Origin: Phialocephala subalpina
Taxonomy: Eukaryota > Ascomycota > Leotiomycetes > Helotiales > Mollisiaceae
Reading direction: 5' to 3'
DNA: 64,000 nt
Assembly: GCA_900073065.1 (NCBI GenBank)
Contig: FJOG01000004.1
Location: 1,253,450-1,317,449 of the forward strand
A model generated the notes under the pieces. That model was not told where the DNA came from, did not search any database, and was given only the letters and a program-made list of their open reading frames with translations. This document shows, in pieces, positions 10,917 through 22,076 of the stretch (the stretch's first letter is position 1; every line of letters starts with the position of its first letter). A program made the translations under genes and the position numbers.

Positions 10917-12355
10917 GCTTGTGCTGCGTCCCTGATCGACCAGAACTTATCCCAAAGATGCGACGACCAGCGTCAATAACGATTGTTGCGAAGATTATAA
11001 ACGATAGTATTGCTTCGATCAACGAAGACTTTGTAAAAGCAGGCGACGACAGCAACGACGAGAACGAGATGACAAGAAAGGAGAGGTAGACTACTTGGTT
11101 CGCTGGGTAGGAAGATTGTTTATACGACCAACGTCGATTCACGCCCTCACTGGTCAGCGCTAAGATACTTGGACATTGGCGCAGGCCGGGATCTCAGTCC
11201 CAATCTGGGTCAATAGGCAGTATTGAACGACAAGCATGAGTACATAACCGCGCCGAGAGCAATGCTTGTGGCTCAAGTCCACGACGACGTGGGGAAAGAC
11301 AGCCGGAAGGAGATGGACGAGCAGCAGTTTATCATGCTGTGGCCAGTTCCACGACATGTTTCCTGAGTCGGTACCCAATGGAGGGGAACAGTGGTTGTCG
11401 ATTGCGAACCTCGAGGTTGAGGATAATTTCCAGAGCCAAAATTAGCATTTGAGGTTCGTCGAATGGCGCGCGCGAGGGGTGTGCAGAGTGTAGTGATTGG
11501 TGGTGACGTGCAGATGCAGGGACGAATGAAAGCCAAGGTCGCTTGAGCGAATCTGCGTGACGCCTGCATACGGGCGCTTACAGACCTTCGAGACTCGAAC
11601 GACAACCATGGAAGAACGCACGGCGGCCACTCATCTGCGATGAGGTCGAACTGCTTCAATCAAGCTCCACTCGAGCCTCAATAGATTGACTCAAGCCCTA
11701 ATGATGTTCTGCTTGTGGCGTCCCGAGAACCGATGTCCTGAAATAGATTCGACATCAGGGAATATTGAAAGTAAAAATAGGTTTGATGGCCTCGTTGGAG
11801 CTTGAGTCGATGTTTGCTGCATGAACGAAGACAGCTGGGTTTGGGGAATTGATATATAGCGTTATGGTTGAACTGTATGTAGGTTTTGGCGTTGGGGTTG
11901 GATGGAGAAGATGAGAGGAGATGAGATCGCGTTCGCCATTGCAAACGCTGGGTTAACCGAGGAGAGTGTTAATATCAAGAAAACGCATGACTAGAGCCCA
12001 CCAAATCCTGGTGTACTCTAGAACTATGAGGACATGCTATCTTGGACTGAAAGGAGGTTTGCTTCAAGTGAGTTTCAATCTTGGAGAGTTACATTGGCTC
12101 TCTTCCAAGAAGTCAATGATCTGAGCATCAGTCACGTGTATGCGCGCAGGGGGTTTGATGGCCACCAGAAAACATGCTTCAAGGCGCCAAAGGCAAGCAA
12201 ATGCTAATGGTAACCTCAAAAACTACATTGCAAATCCACTTTTCACAGTGAACAATGAACCTGCATCACCCGCATCCTTTGCCATCGCTACCGTCATGTG
12301 AATATACAGCCTCTCCTGTCCAACCCCATATTAGCCGAGTACGCCTCATCCGAGC
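10917..12355. other. Intergenic region between divergent genes
   Basis: This region lies between the methyltransferase (minus) and the HET gene (plus). The open frames here are short, overlap one another and lack family features. It probably holds both promoters. Confidence 0.5.
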
Positions 12356-14304
12356 ATGCACCACAAGTTCCAACTCTCTACCATTGTTCAAACCATCCTC
12401 GCCTTCCCACGTATCCCATCCTACTCATACAAATCCCTAACCGGCCCCCAAGATGCAATCCGCCTCATCCTCCTCCAACCGGCTCCGTTCCTCACCTCTC
12501 CCATCAGCTGCCGCATGATCGAATCATCATGGGGCTCCGAATCTACCCAAAATGGTCAAGCAAACCAGAAAAGCTATACAGCGCTATCATACACGTGGGG
12601 AGATCCTCTCCCGAAGGCAAAGATTGAGATTGACGGGCGTCCTTTCCATATTACACAGAATCTCGAACGAGCACTTCGGCATTTGAGAGCACCTCGAACC
12701 CATGTGAAGCTATGGGCAGATAGTATCTGTATCAACCAAGAAGATGTTGATGAACGGAACTTCCATGTTTCTCAGATGAGGTCGATCTACTCCGCTGCTC
12801 ACTCAACAACTATCTTCCTCGGAGAAGCCACGGAAGGATCTGATGCCCTACTCCACGCCATTCAATCCTCCGCGGCTGCCATCTCCACAGCAACAACAAA
12901 GGCAGCCGTGGTCAAGGCCTTGGTCTCCAACTCCGGGATGCGGAAACAAGAGCTGATAGACCAAACATTCAAAATCCTCTGGCGACCATACTGGTTACGA
13001 ATCTGGATATTCCAAGAAATCGTCGTCTCCTCCAACCCCTGGATACAATGCGGCAGCATCAAAGTCCCCTGGGAAACATTCTGCCAAGCAATCATCGCTC
13101 TCTTGTCGCACGAGACCAAATACTTCGGAGGCGGGTATGGCAACGAGCCTCGGCAGAGACTGGAAGACATGTATTGGGAACGTCGAGGATATCGACTTAC
13201 TCAAGGATTGTCGGAACTGATGCCGACGTGGGATATGAGCGGTGGTCGAGAGTTCGAGGCAAGAATGGGATTGTTAGATTTGTTGGTTAGTAAGAGAGGT
13301 GCGAAGGCGAGTGATGAGAGGGATATGGTGTTTGCGGTCTCGGGTATTGCGAGGAAGCCGGAAGGATGGAGGGAGTTGGGTATTACTTATGAGAAGTCTC
13401 CTGCGGGGGTGTATATGGAGTATGTGAAAAGTGATCGCTTGCTTTATTCTCAATTCTCGAAGCTAAATTGGAAATCAGCACAGTGAAATACCTCCTGGAC
13501 CACTCCAACACCTACGAAATCCTCAGCCACGCCGGAGCACAACAATCCCAAGACCAGTCCACCTCACTAAAATCCCCCCCAATCCCCTCCTGGGTACCAG
13601 ACTGGCGTTATCCCAGCCCCTACAAGAACAAAATCATCGACTGGATCTCCGCCCCCTCTCCCCGCTCCCTCACCACCCCCAAACCAACATACGCTTACCT
13701 CCCCTCTTACTCAATCCTAGCCTGCAGAGGCTACACCTACTCCAACATCGCCACAATCAGCACCGATATGTCAGATATCAAGCCCTTACCAGGAAGTATC
13801 GGTCGCGTGATATGGGACAACAAACATCATCGAAAACTCCTACTCGAGCACGGCATCCTTTCCGACCTAGGAACTCGCCTCGCAACCGTAACGAGTCTAA
13901 TCAATCGATCTCACCCCTTAACGTACAGACGAAAACTAGCGAAACTTCAAAATGGAATCTTGGCGCTTGTTCCCCAAGAAGCGGAAGACGGGGATGTAGT
14001 TGCTTGTTTTAAAGGGAGTGGGATACCGTTTGTTGTGAGACGGAATCAGAAGGTCGAGGTAGGAAGGCCCGGATTGATGGGGAGGCTATGGGAATGGTTT
14101 GCTGGTCCGGCAAATGTTAAGAGCTTGGATGATGCCGATGTCGAGATTCGGAAAGCGTTCAATGTCGGTGATGGGGCAGACGGACAACTGCCCATCGAGC
14201 ACTGTACGTTTGTGGGAGAATGCTTTGTTGGTGGACTGATGCACAAGAGCCCGGATGAAATCATGAAGTCAGGAGGAAAACCAGCGGTGTTTGCGATGCA
14301 TTGA
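12356..14304 (+). CDS. HET-domain (heterokaryon incompatibility) protein
   Basis: Two exons, 12356-13419 and 13479-14304, are joined in phase 2 across a 59-nt intron (donor GTATGT), giving 629 residues. The HET domain (PF06985) occupies roughly residues 75-230. It shows its three hallmark blocks: ALSYTWGDP, then LWADSICINQEDVDERN, then the QMRSIYSAAHSTTIFLGE segment. The C-terminal half has no recognised domain. HET proteins act in allorecognition and programmed cell death after hyphal fusion, or in related innate immune responses. The partner cannot be deduced. The stop codon lies 86 bp from the stop of the convergent transcription factor gene. Confidence 0.9.
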
Positions 14305-14390
14305 TCACCGCTCCGACGGCGAGCTTGAGGGGGTCAGCTACGGTAGCTGTTCTCGTCTTCACACCACGAATGATCATCCCATCCGAGTTC

Positions 14391-16634
14391 CTACTCCTGT
14401 TTTCTCATTTCGTCAAGCAACACCTCCAACTCCCCAACTGTCTGACTCAAGCCCGTACTAAATCCATTGGCCATACTTAGATTTTCCCCACAACTACTCC
14501 TCAAATTTATCAACAATGCTTTCACCAATGCTTCTGTTTTTCCTCTCGGATTATCGTCCCCGACACTTCCAGTCACACCTCTTGTCATCAGAAACCTTGC
14601 CGCTAGGACACAAGATTGTAATATCGGCCAGGAGTGAGAAGTCAGTATTGAAAACTGGCGGAGCTTGAGGAATGCTTCCAAGATATCTTGACTTTTCTCA
14701 ACCACAATGGCGGAAACTTCACTACTTGGAGGGGAGTTAGAATCTTTTAGTAGGATTTGCGCTGTGGCGTGGTTGATGTAGATTCGAAGTGCCCAGTATT
14801 CGACATGGTCTCGTAGTGTGATGCAGTTTGAGACGTCTACCAGATGAGGTTGCGCTGCATTGTAAACGAGTTCAATCTTCTGTACTAGGCTTTGGACGTC
14901 TGAGAGGGATAGGGGCGAGTCTGACAGCACTTGGTGGCGGAGGAATCGGAGGCTTATGGAGCAGAGTTGGATTATGACCTCAGTGAATGTGTGGATGCCG
15001 CTGGGGTCTTTGAGGGGTGGTGTGACGGTTTTGACTGAGAGAGTGCCGGAGGGGTGATTGTAGCAAAGCGCGAAGATCATGTCTTGCCAGACTACGGTCC
15101 ACCTGGATAAAGTTCAGTGAGGGATTGTAGGGGTTTGAGGTTTGGGAGAGGGGGCTACCATAGTCGCAGTTTTGTGTGGTCTTGTTCTTCGTTGTCGCTT
15201 GCTTCAAGTGGCTTGTGACAGCCCATAATCTGAGCGTGACGGATTGTGAGGCCTGTTATACAGTCAATAAGGTGATGGAGTGGGATCTAGAATACACATA
15301 CCAAGTAGGGACCAGGCAAGGCCTGGGTTCATATCATTTCTTAAACAATTTCCGATCTGTAGCAAAGCTTGCAGTGAGTTGAGCGTTGGCAAGACCAAGA
15401 AATTGCCATTCCGGAGACATGAAAGAGATACGCTGCCTTCCCCGATCAGTAACGAGACCAGCCTGAGATGTATGCTGACGTACTGAAAACTTTGGAGTTG
15501 AGTTCAGCTTCCCTGTCAATAGTACTGAGGCACTGGGCTCCCGAAGCGAGAACTGCGTAAAGTAATGCAAACCATGAGGCATCGTAGGGGTAAGCCTCGT
15601 CGTGATTAGAGTCGGCACGTTCTAGTACCTCGTCTCTATTGGAAAGGAAATATTGGAGCTGCGACTCGAAGACTTCTGGGTTGGCTAAGATGGGGTATAA
15701 TGGTAAGAGTATGTCGCAGTAGAAATGGTAATACCTAAGTAAATAGATATCAGCATAAAAGGAAAGCTGAGGAAGCACACCATTACTCGAGGCAGACTGA
15801 AACTTGACAATATGAGGTAATGCGCTCTATTGTTTTCAGAAATCGGGACAGAAGTGTATTTGCCGTCGACAGAGCTGGGCAGATGATGCAAAAACCTAAG
15901 GGAACACAAACGCACGAAGATAGCTATCGCGAACTCTTACCTTCGGATTAAAGTGTCAGAAGGTAGAGCAAGTGTCGTCTGAGCTACTGTCCGTCTCTGG
16001 GAGTAGAAATCTTGCAATGGATAAATCACATTCGACTCGTCCCCAACCATCTCGAAGATATTTCCAGTCCATATTTGATCTAGTCGTGCTGGGGAACCGA
16101 CTGAGGACGCTCCAGGGGTGCTTCCGCTGGCATGGGATGATCGGTGAAGTGGTAGGTGGACCTCACGTGCCTCACGTGAGAGTGGACGATTCGTGGGCGT
16201 GCTACCAGAAACTGGAGGAGGTAATAGCGACGGGGATAATCCCTCTACTTCAAGCGAGAGATGGAAATTGCCGTTTTGTGAGAAAGGCGGTTCTGTTTCC
16301 GACAGTGTCGTTGACGCAAAGATGGTTGTCGCATCACTATCAGCAGGCGGTACTGACCCCGGGGTTCTAGAAGGCTGAACGAATTGCGATGGGGGGCTTC
16401 TAGAAGTGTTAGTGCTATGAGCATTGATGTGAGGGTATTCGACTTGGCGATATATGGATCTCACGACGTAGATTCTCGCTCCATAGAGCACTTTGAAGCC
16501 TGGCCCCGTAGTGTGCAGGTTTTGCAGGGTGGACCTTCGCACTTGACCTTTCGTTTCCGACATGGCCAGCATGCTTTTGCTTGTCGTTGCTTTCGGGGCC
16601 TTTTCAGTGGTCGGGGATCGGACTCGGATGTCAT
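14391..16634 (-). CDS. Zn(II)2Cys6 fungal transcription factor
   Basis: Seven exons are 16634-16465, 16399-15941, 15895-15809, 15734-15484, 15436-15302, 15252-15159 and 15102-14391, giving 635 residues with every phase consistent. The N-terminus carries a binuclear zinc cluster, C-x2-C-x6-C-x4-C-x2-C-x8-C at residues 22-49, preceded by a basic KRPRKQRQ patch. A Ser/Pro-rich linker follows. The fungal_trans regulatory domain then reads YYHFYCDILLPLYPIL, PTLNSLQALLQIGN, GLTIRHAQIMG and LRLWWTVVWQDMIFALCY, the standard order for this family. The donor of the third intron from the 5' end (GTCAAG at 15808) is weak, but it is the only choice that keeps the frame. Target genes are unknown; neighbours are the HET gene and the b5/b5-reductase gene. 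Confidence 0.88.
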
Positions 16635-17022
16635 TGTAGATACTGGTTTCCTGAATTAGGGTTCTTGGAAGGGGATTTGAGGTTCATGACGCGGGTTCGC
16701 AAGTGGATAGCGGGGGAGGGAGTGCAGTTTTTGATTCGTCCCCATATAAGCGAAGGTCAATCGAAGCATTTCGGATTCCCCCCTAGCCGAGAGAATTATG
16801 AAAGGAGGGAGGTACCAAGTACCTGCATAGAGAGAGTCATGTACCCCCGATGTGTGAAAAAACCGACACCGATCACGCCCGTTATTATCCTGAAATCGGT
16901 GGGACATTGGGAATGGGCACGAAGAGTCACATCTGAGAGATACTCCGAGTTTCATTTGATCGATCCCCTGAGCTTACTCGTCTTGAAATTCTGGTCCTAA
17001 TGAATGTCCAGCCACATTCTTC

Positions 17023-18519
17023 TCAGAAGATGAAAACTTGATCCGTTATTTTACTGACAACCCCCGGAGCCTCGAAACCCAGTTCAACCAAATTCGTTTT
17101 CATAGCATTGATCATCCCTGGCGGTCCGCAAAGATGGACTTTAAAATCACTTGACGGTGCTCCAAATTTCTCTTTGATCAACTCCTTGGTCACAAATCCC
17201 GTACCGTACTTCCATCCTTCTGGCGCCTGGACAAGAACATGCCACACGCTGAGCTTTTTCGGAAACCGTCGTTCAAAACCTTCCAGCTCATGCCGAAGCA
17301 GAATATCAGCATCACTTTGATTTCCGTAAAGGAGCGTGACCTTGGTATTATCGTTAGGGTCTTCGCAAATCGCCCGAATGAGCTGGAACATCGGAGTGAT
17401 GCCTGTACCACCAGCTATCATTCCAAGGTTCTTGCAAAGATCGCGGTGATACTTCATAGAACCTTTTGGCCCACGGAACTCGACCAAGTCCCCCAGCTCG
17501 CGAGTAGCTAGGTAATTCGAGATTAAGCCACCCGGATACACTTTAACAATGAGCTCGATACGTCCAAGGTCCTTGTCGTTGGAGGTTGGCGTGTAGGACC
17601 GACTGGCAGCTTTCCCATTAATATCAGCTCGGATTGCGACGTGCGTGCCAGTCGGAAGTCCAAGACCATCAGTTGACCTCGGAAGACCAAAAACCAAGCG
17701 GTAGACATTTGGAGAGAGGGAATCTCTGCGAATGAGCGGGAATTTGCGGTATTTCTGAGGGTGGAGGATTGGCTTTTTCAGAAGCTTCTTTGGTAGGAGC
17801 ACTTCCGGTGTCGGGGCTTTGTGGAGAGTAAATTTGGTGTGTACCTTATTGACTTCCATAAAATGTTCCTTGAACTTGTTCACCCCAATGAAGGCTACAA
17901 TACCGTTGAAGATGGTCGCAGTTGTGACGCCGTTCCAGAACCCTCCAGATGTCATCATTTGCAGCGAAAATAGTCCCTTGAGCTGATCGACCGAGGTTCT
18001 CGAAAGGACTTTGGACGATTTGCCATAATAGGCACTCGCTCCAACACCAAGTACCACTGCCAAGACTGTAGCTTTACCCAGTATTGATGAGCTTTTGTTG
18101 TTTGAACCATATTCTGTGATTCTGGAAGTCACTTCAAAATTTGGACGGTAAATTTCAACATCCTCTTGCGCGTCCTATGGAACATTTAGCGTTTTCAAAA
18201 GTCATCTGTGGGTTTTCTCACTTCCGCTGATATCTCCCCCACTAGAAATGCCTCTACAGTTTCTCGGGCCTCATCTGAATGGCCAACTTCTTCAAAAGCT
18301 TCAGTGGCATCGAGACCGCCGAGTTGCTGTAGCAGCTCCTTGCCTCCAGGGTGCTCTTCTAAATAGCTCGTAAGATTATAAACTAGTTTATTCGATGTTA
18401 GTCACGGGTCAATGTCAATGGCTTCTTCTGCCAGTCTTACCCTTGTTATGCATCACAATCCATAGGTCGTCGTCCCTTTTATGGGCCTCAATCTCTTTCC
18501 GAGTGAAGGTCTGCGCCAT
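17023..18519 (-). CDS. Cytochrome b5 / NADH-cytochrome b5 reductase fusion
   Basis: Three exons, 18519-18441, 18382-18222 and 18174-17023, give 463 residues. Residues 1-78 form a cytochrome b5 domain with heme ligands His37 (HPGG) and His61 (GHSDEA), spaced 24 apart as in the family. Two hydrophobic stretches follow (SILGKATVLAVVLGVGASA and a segment around FNGIVAFIG) that could anchor it to membrane. The C-terminal reductase has the FAD motif RSYTPTSN, the GGLISNYL phosphate-binding loop, the NADH-binding GGTGITPMFQ and the terminal CGPPGM. It should pass electrons from NADH through FAD to its own heme and on to an acceptor. The gene is transcribed away from a P450 gene about 1 kb to the right, a plausible acceptor. 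Confidence 0.9.
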
Positions 18520-19515
18520 CTCAAGGTAGCACTTCAAAGCAGCCTAAAAATGACACCGGAGGCAATACGAAACTAGCAGTTCGGCAAGTTAAAGCCTGGA
18601 AGTGAAGAGAGAACAGGAAGATGGGATAACTTCCAGATATAGAGCACAGAGACAGAAGTCATTATATCCACACATGTACAAATCCGTGCTTCTCCCGCCA
18701 TGGATGTCGGCCAAGTATGAACCTTGAGGGGTCCTCGGCCGGGTCACATATGTAATCAAGCTTTGTCTCTCAGATGGGGACAATTTTCTTTCTCGCATAC
18801 AGCCTCGATCGGCATGGTGTTAGAAATGTTTTGAAATGAAGCCTTCAAGAGTGGAAAATACCGGGGACTGAATGGGTCCTGATGCAGGAAGATGGAGATT
18901 CAAGATGCAACGTTCATTGTTTTTGGGGGATCACTTTCTCCGAACCTGGCTGTCGGCAGTGAGATTAAGGTTGCGTGCGGTGCCGTTCGTGCCGAGCCAT
19001 TGTGCGGTTGAGGCTTGCCAAGTCCTTTTTGAACATTTTTTATTGGTGTTGAGAGCCGGTGCGAAAGATGTCGTGCATTTCGTGCATTTCGTGCGTGTCG
19101 TGCGTGTCAAATATCTCCGTCGCCACGTTTGCTGACTCGGGGGTATCTTTAGCGGTCGCTTAAGTAAAACTAGCACTTGTACCAAGATAGAAGATCTCCG
19201 TCGGACATAAATCCTTGAGCATCTGTTCTGGTGATACCCTTCGCAGCATCTACTGATCGCTGTTGCTCGCAGCTGCCAGTCGACTCTGAGTGAAAGTGTC
19301 CACAATGGGGCCGTCAGAGCCGTTTGTGCAGAATGAAATGTTTGCACAAGGTCCGGTATGGGCATCAATTCTTCCGTGATGCCATTTGCATGCCTGGAGG
19401 TCCTTTAAACACTTGGATTCTTCTCCATAGGTTACCAAGAACTCTACCATTCTTCCCAATATTTTACTGACATTGTCCGGTCAATTTCAATAACGGCCAA
19501 CTCAAGATCTTAAAC
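18520..19515. promoter_or_regulatory. Shared upstream region of divergent b5-reductase and P450 genes
   Basis: About 1 kb separates the two start codons, and it contains no supported gene. A head-to-head layout permits shared control. The only conspicuous element is the 9-bp tandem repeat at 19072-19107. No known operator was identified. Confidence 0.45.
19072..19107. repeat. Four tandem 9-bp units in the divergent promoter
   Basis: Two copies of CGTGCATTT are followed directly by two copies of CGTGCGTGT. The repeat lies between the b5-reductase and P450 starts and could be a cluster of protein-binding sites or plain slippage. Confidence 0.85.
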
Positions 19516-21423
19516 ATGATGTCGCTCACGCAGTCTTTCCATTTGTTCGGCGACGATCCGTCTACAGCGAAGTCTGTCCAACTTGGCGAGAAGCAGGACT
19601 TGGTAGCTTTGAAGAAGCTTCTAGTAAATGCCTTTCGTATTGCGGGAAAGCAAGGTAGAATGCTTGTACGAGGATTGGTAGACGGTGACTAACACGCCCG
19701 TACAGAACTCGGGTTTCAAGATAGCAAACAAGCTCTAGAAACTTTCGAAGACGTTATCAGCAGCTCTGGGCCTGTGGGTATCACCCTGGATGGCGGAAGG
19801 GTGAAGAAGATAGACGGACCAGCGGGACTGCCTATCGTTGGAAATTACTATGGTAAGCTCTATTCTTTGAGTTTTTCCTCTCGGTCACTTCACGTATTCT
19901 GTCCTTAGAAAATGCCTGAGCAAGCATCGCACATGAGAGGAAAAGTCCGGAGCGTGCTTTCTCAACATATTGAGAACCCTGCTCCAATATTAGTCCTACA
20001 TTATCAATGGGAAGACATGCTGACACATGAACGTTGATTGACAGAGTACTTCCCCGACACTATCGGCAACCGTGGACGTCTCTTCAAAAAATATGGCTCC
20101 ATATTCAAGCTCACCAATATGGGCCAGCCTATCCATTTCACCAACGATCCAGCAATCGCCATGGTCGCAATGGCGGAAGGCCAGTATTTCACCAAGAAGA
20201 TTAATTCAGTCCACCCACTTTTTACAACCAAAGACAACACTGCTCTCTTCATTGGCGATACCGAAACGGAGAATTGGTCACTCAGTCACAAGTTCATTCC
20301 TCCATCGATGAGTCCTAAAGCTGTTAGGCACTATACGCCAAAGATGCAGGCCTGCGTCCGTCAATCTTTCAAAGTCTTCGACCAACTCGATGAAGAGAAC
20401 ATATCCTTCAATGCCACCCCTTACATGCTGAAGCTGGCTTCTGCCTTCATTGGAGATGTCGTTCTAGGTATGGACTTTGGCCAACTAGAGTCGAAAGACT
20501 CCCCCTTGCATCCCCTGATCGAGCAGATTTTCTCATGGCTGGCTGCTTTTCAACGAGTCTCAACTAAGGGAGGTTGGTATGCTTCTTTGCCTTTCGGCGA
20601 TCCTAAGTTGATGCGCGACAACAGAGCTAAGCTCTGGGCCATGCTGGGAGAGCAGGTAGACGTTGCTCGTCAAGATATAGGCCCCGATTTGCCACTTCAC
20701 GACGCTGCTCTCGAAGCCAAAAGCATTCTCGACTACCTCCTCCGTGCCGTCGATAAGGAGGGAAAGAAGTACCCTGTGGAGTTGCTCTACTCCAACATTG
20801 TCATTGTCGCAGCTGCAGGTTTCCTAACAACTGCTACCTTGCTCTCCTGGCTCCTATACTCTATGAGCGTCTATCCAGGCGTTCAAGATCGCCTCATCCA
20901 GGAACTCGTTGACCACGGCATCAACGAGAATACAGTATGGACACCTGAACTTTCCAACTCCCTTCCCTACCTCACAAATTTCATCAAAGAAACTCAACGC
21001 CTCCACAACCCCGCTCATCAACCTGCTCGCACCTCTAAAAAAGAAGTCATCCTCCCAGGCGGCTACCGTCTTCCTGCCGAACAATGTTTAGTCTCGTCCC
21101 TCTACGACCTCCATACCAACCCGAAAGTCTGGGAGAATCCTCAACGCTTCGATCCCGATCGTTGGGACACAGAGGCTGTCAAGAACCGTCCTCAAGGCTC
21201 GTATTTGCCGTTTGCTACGGGTCCACGAGGCTGTATCGGTTTCAATCTGACGCTTGGAGAAGTCAAGGTGTTGTTGCCGGAATTAGTTTACCGCTATGAG
21301 TTCTTGAAGGATGGCGATGAGCCTGTGCAGTATGATCCTGAGTTTCTTGTCATCAAGCCGCTCAACTTCTACGTGCGTGCAAAGAAGCGCACACATTGGC
21401 CTGAACCGACGGCGAAGGCTTAG
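19516..21423 (+). CDS. Cytochrome P450, CYP102/505-like heme domain without reductase
   Basis: Three exons, 19516-19654, 19706-19852 and 20045-21423, give 554 residues. The first 90 or so have no membrane anchor and match no family I know. The P450 fold starts at GPAGLPIVGNYYEYFP. The K-helix ETQR, the FDPDRW (PERF-type) motif and the heme loop PFATGPRGCIGF (FxxGxRxCxG) are intact. The I-helix reads AAAGFLTTATLL, so the threonine pair remains but the acidic residue of AGx(D/E)T is Leu. Blocks such as GQYFTKKI and ENWSLSHKFIPPSMS resemble the heme domains of the self-sufficient CYP102/CYP505 enzymes. No diflavin reductase follows, so electrons must come from elsewhere, possibly the adjacent b5/b5-reductase. 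The substrate is unknown; fatty acids are a guess by family. An alternative start is the next codon, also ATG. Confidence 0.88.
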
Positions 21424-22076
21424 AAGACTTTCTTTCTTTGCTTAGCAATTCAAGATTTTCGGAAGGAGACTGCTCTGCGGCTTTCTGTGTTTTCGTGTAT
21501 TTTGTTTACACTTCGACTCCTAGTGCATCAATAGCAAGATGTGTCCGGAAGTGAGACTTCATCACTCAGATCTAAAACTCAGACATGAAAGGAAAAGACT
21601 TGAAGCAAAACTTGTCGAGCCTCTGTGATACTTCAAGATGGTGACTGAATGGCCAACTTCTCAATTATTTCCGAATGAACAAATACACTACTCTCGTCGA
21701 ATAACAATGCATGAGGAAGGCACATCAGCTAACCAACCAAACTCTGACTCGTGTGGCACAATCTCAGAAATCTTGGGGTTCAAGGACCTATGGCTTGAGG
21801 TGACAATGTCCCATTGTCCCTGAGTAAGTAGGATGGTGGAAAGTCGACATTGGGTACCGACGATGGAGAGGAGGCCGCCACTGAGCGACGGTTTGAAATA
21901 AATTCTTTCAATTATGCATGCAAGAAACAGCAGGGTACAGTAGTCTCCAAATATAGTCCATATGCGCCAAGGCTATGCACCATCCATGTCTTAGCAAAAC
22001 GCCTCAAAATGCAGCCATCCATCTTAAGGACATGAGTCATAAAGTCCCTCCAATCGTTCTCTCCTCCCCTCCTCCC
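21424..22076. other. Intergenic region between convergent stop codons
   Basis: This holds the 3' flanks of the P450 and the Pol III subunit genes. No gene or RNA is recognised. Confidence 0.5.

Noticed and set aside
10804..11142. 112-codon minus-strand frame with hydrophobic start, overlapping the methyltransferase 5' end
   Set aside because: It overlaps in another frame and lacks a domain; no splice links it convincingly to the methyltransferase.
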